Source of the DNA: UBA2144 sp043819035
GTDB taxonomy: Bacteria; Patescibacteriota; Gracilibacteria; Peribacterales; Peribacteraceae
Length of the DNA stretch: 8,124 nt
Direction of reading: 5' to 3'
Assembly (NCBI GenBank): GCA_043819035.1
Contig: JBDRFD010000027.1
Location: 1-8,124, forward strand
The notes under the pieces were generated by a model. That model searched no databases, had not been told where the DNA came from, and saw nothing but the letters and a program-made list of their open reading frames with translations. A program made the position numbers and the translations under genes. Of this stretch, positions 6,354 to 8,124 are shown piece by piece (the first letter of the stretch is position 1; every line of letters begins with the position of its first letter).

Positions 6354-7543
6354 GTTGTGAGGAAGGGGGATAAGTGTCCATACATCTCCTTAGCCATATC
6401 AGGAGCGATATACCGCCGCACATTGCTACGGTATTTCTCCTGCAGAGCAGGATCGGATGTCTGATCAAGAACAGCATGTATCTTCTTTTCGAGATCGGAT
6501 CCACCAGCATCGAAAAGCAGCTCTTCACTTTCAGGAACCAACTCCGGGAATGCTCCTACATTCGGGCAGAGAACTGGTGTCCCTACCGATAACATGTCTG
6601 CAACTGCCATGCTCCAGAGTGCCGAGGGCTTTACCGGTGCGATACCAAGATCCACTTCCGAGAGAAGGGCGTGATACTCGGCGCGTGTTGCACAATGTAT
6701 GCGATCAACGAAGGGCATTGCTGCCAAGGCTTCGCGGAATTTCCGTACATGCGGATCAAGGCGATCCCGTTCAAAGGATCGTTCGCCGGTGGGATCCGTA
6801 ACGACAAAACGCACATCCCTTGTTCTTGATACGCTTTTAACAGCGTCGATGACGCGCTCAGTGCCGTAATGCTTGTATAAGCGCTGATTATAGAGTATGC
6901 GTGGATGGGAATTCGTTGCGGATTCCCTTGAAAACAGATCCGGTTCAATGGGAGGCGAAAATACCTCGAGGTTTTCACCAAGGACATTTATGTAGCGCTC
7001 ACGAAGCACTCTCTGCAGTATCCCTTTCCCAAATTCACTACCAACGAATCCAAGTTCGGAAACCTGCAATGCTTCGAGATTTCTCCCAAGAATGGCTGGA
7101 GCGGAGAAACCATGGAGATTCTGGCTAGGATCCCACTCAATACCATTTTCCTCATAATGGAACGGTAGGTAGTGGTAGTACGAAACAGCAGGCACTTCCC
7201 TTCCGTACATGGAAGAGAATAACATTTTAAAATCGAGAGTACTCTCCGGCTGATTGTTATAGATCAGATCAATTTCCGGTAGATTTTCGAAACGGTCGCG
7301 TAGTCGGTGCCAATCGAAATTGAACCGTGTCGAAAATTTATCGTATTTATCGTGGAATGGAACCATGGTGATATTCGAGTGCCATTGCTGAGTGTTCAAT
7401 CGATGACCAAGGAACAATACTCTGAGATTCTGCTGTTGCTGGCACATGTGTGTCCACAATAACTTCTGAAATACATAGCCACTGTCCGCTTCAAAATTTG
7501 AATCATTGCTAACATTGAGATTTACGAGAACGGTCTTTTCCAT
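6350..7543 (-). CDS. GT-B glycosyltransferase, GT4-like
   Basis: This 397-residue protein is a likely GT-B glycosyltransferase transferring a sugar from a nucleotide donor. The C-terminal Rossmann half is clear: PRILYNQRLYKHYGTERVIDAV (214-235, opening the domain), FVVTDPTGE (246-254), VDLGIAPVKPSALWSMAVADML (297-318) and SVGTPVLCPNVGAFPELVPE (319-338). This matches the donor-binding region of GT4 enzymes, where one expects E-x7-E before AMAxGxPV. Here the first glutamate is absent and the second is D316. The N-terminal half is divergent, as usual for the acceptor side. No signal peptide or membrane segment is seen, so it should be cytosolic. It is the first gene of the operon, 29 or so bases from a predicted transcription start, with no Shine-Dalgarno. 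Donor and acceptor are unknown. Confidence 0.8.
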   Translation of the reverse strand: MEKTVLVNLNVSNDSNFEADSGYVFQKLLWTHMCQQQQNLRVLFLGHRLNTQQWHSNITMVPFHDKYDKFSTRFNFDWHRLRDRFENLPEIDLIYNNQPESTLDFKMLFSSMYGREVPAVSYYHYLPFHYEENGIEWDPSQNLHGFSAPAILGRNLEALQVSELGFVGSEFGKGILQRVLRERYINVLGENLEVFSPPIEPDLFSRESATNSHPRILYNQRLYKHYGTERVIDAVKSVSRTRDVRFVVTDPTGERSFERDRLDPHVRKFREALAAMPFVDRIHCATRAEYHALLSEVDLGIAPVKPSALWSMAVADMLSVGTPVLCPNVGAFPELVPESEELLFDAGGSDLEKKIHAVLDQTSDPALQEKYRSNVRRYIAPDMAKEMYGHLSPFLTT

Positions 7544-7578
7544 TATATGGAGCAGAAAAATTGTACAAAAAGGGATGA

Positions 7579-7607
7579 ATAGTAAACTTTGTTTAGCTTT
7601 TGGTCAA
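7579..7607 (-). promoter_or_regulatory. candidate sigma70 promoter of the operon
   Basis: On the minus strand TTGACC (7602-7607) is followed after exactly 17 bases by TACTAT (7579-7584). They match the -35 and -10 consensus at 5/6 and 4/6 positions with optimal spacing. The predicted start near 7572 leaves a leader of about 29 bases before the glycosyltransferase ATG. It is the best promoter I see for the seven-gene unit. No operator palindrome is evident around it. Confidence 0.5.
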
Positions 7608-7798
7608 ATAGCTATCAAATCATGGATATGACCACATGCATAGCTATGTACAGATGTTGAGGTATGAATATTGTTGTGGATCCAATTTACCGGATATAGT
7701 GCAATATACTCCAGAATGTCATATTCGGTTTCTGCGATGTGTGTTTCAATTACCTCCTGAGCTTCTTCACAAACTAAGAGGTTGATGCGCCTCCCCCT
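7604..7798 (-). CDS. doubtful 64-codon open frame upstream of the operon
   Basis: An open frame of 64 codons runs on the minus strand from just after a TGA (7799-7801) to a TGA at 7604-7606, which overlaps the operon's -35 box. It has no ATG, GTG or TTG start. It reads INLLVCEEAQEVIETHIAET, then EYDILEYIALYPVNWIHNN, then a stretch rich in His, Ser, Thr and Asn. It is acidic and helical at first, then polar, which superficially resembles a leader plus core of a modified peptide next to a radical SAM gene. Two purine-rich tracts (GGGGGAGG and AGGAGG) precede possible non-standard starts. It may equally be a gene remnant or chance. Confidence 0.2.
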   Translation of the reverse strand, partial: RGRRINLLVCEEAQEVIETHIAETEYDILEYIALYPVNWIHNNIHTSTSVHSYACGHIHDLIAI

Positions 7799-7986
7799 TC
7801 AGTTGACTTAGTGAAGAGAGATTAAATTGTCTCGTTTGCTCTCATTCCCATGAACACAAGCTCCCACTTCCTTTAACTGAGAGCTCCACATTAAGCTTTA
7901 CATAGCGTGTATATGCTCTGTACACCTGCTCCATTTTTTAGGATTTGGTATATTGTAGTCAATTCAGAAGACAGCCACATTGCCCC
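7607..7986. other. upstream intergenic region, largely without recognisable genes
   Basis: Apart from the 64-codon open frame this stretch holds nothing firmly assignable. On the minus strand a short frame (ATG at 7891 to TAA at 7808-7810) encodes MWSSQLKEVGACVHGNESK and eight more residues, directly before the longer open frame. The two lie in different phases and could be pieces of one frame-shifted, decayed gene. Weak inverted repeats such as GTGTA...TACAC (near 7909-7925) are present. I found no tRNA, riboswitch or CRISPR array. Confidence 0.4.
7867..7892. repeat. 26-bp imperfect direct repeat bracketing the operon, right copy
   Basis: This is the partner of 811-836, with 21 of 26 bases identical and the core CTGAGAGCTCCA intact. 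It lies in the decayed region upstream of the operon promoter. Confidence 0.4.
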
Positions 7987-8124
7987 ACCATCCTACGCGC
8001 AGCGTAGGATGCCAACCGTAGACTTTTGCAGGTGGCTTATTATTGAGCAACAGAGTCGCTGCGACTACGGATGGCGAGCCAGCAAAAGTGAAGGAAAGCT
8101 AGTTTTGGCGAGCCAACATTGATT
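7987..8124. repeat. 138-bp structured direct repeat, right copy
   Basis: This is an exact second copy of 1-138 in the same orientation, ending at the last base of the window. It includes the ATCCTACGC/GCGTAGGAT hairpin and the two GGCGAGCCA nonamers. A plus-strand open frame runs through it, but it has no protein-like character. Confidence 0.9.

Noticed and set aside
6457..7128. Plus- and minus-strand open frames overlapping the glycosyltransferase
   Set aside because: No domain-like pattern is present; the glycosyltransferase frame explains the region.
1..8124. Plasmid interpretation based on the terminal repeat
   Set aside because: No replication, partition, mobilisation or toxin-antitoxin gene is visible; circularity stays possible but a plasmid is not supported.

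Overview
The window is bacterial accessory DNA of moderate base composition. It holds one tightly packed seven-gene operon, all on the minus strand (7543 down to 848), set between repeat-rich and degraded flanks. I cannot name the organism. The gene structure (ATGA stop/start overlaps and a sigma70-like promoter) is bacterial. None of the seven start codons has a convincing Shine-Dalgarno motif, which points to a lineage with weak SD use, but this is not diagnostic. The transposase remnant, the inverted-repeat element and the structured repeats are typical of repeat-rich genomes.

Layout by position: 1-138 is a structured repeat, present again without mismatch at 7987-8124. 178-332 is a MITE-like inverted-repeat element with a strong central hairpin. 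355-660 is the 3' remnant of a transposase. 661-847 is non-coding, with a likely operon terminator at 770-791. 848-7543 is the operon. 7544-7986 is the upstream region, with a candidate promoter at 7579-7607, a doubtful 64-codon open frame and what looks like decayed sequence. A 26-bp imperfect direct repeat (811-836 and 7867-7892) brackets the operon.

The order of transcription is: GT4-like glycosyltransferase; radical SAM enzyme with a four-cysteine twitch/SPASM-type C-terminus; BioA-like class III PLP aminotransferase; kinase of the homoserine kinase II / aminoglycoside phosphotransferase fold; a 305-residue protein I do not recognise; HAD phosphatase; LOG-family nucleotide phosphoribohydrolase-like protein. 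Four of the six junctions overlap by 4 or 8 bases, one has a gap of only 5 bases, and one has a gap of 84 bases.

My reading (inference) is that this is an undescribed small-molecule biosynthesis cluster, probably for an amino-sugar, aminocyclitol or nucleoside-like product. The radical SAM enzyme could oxidise an alcohol to a ketone, as BtrN does in butirosin biosynthesis. The aminotransferase would then install an amine, the glycosyltransferase would attach a sugar, and the kinase, HAD and LOG proteins would handle phosphorylated or nucleotide intermediates or provide self-protection. No biotin genes accompany the BioA-like protein, so a biotin role is not supported here.
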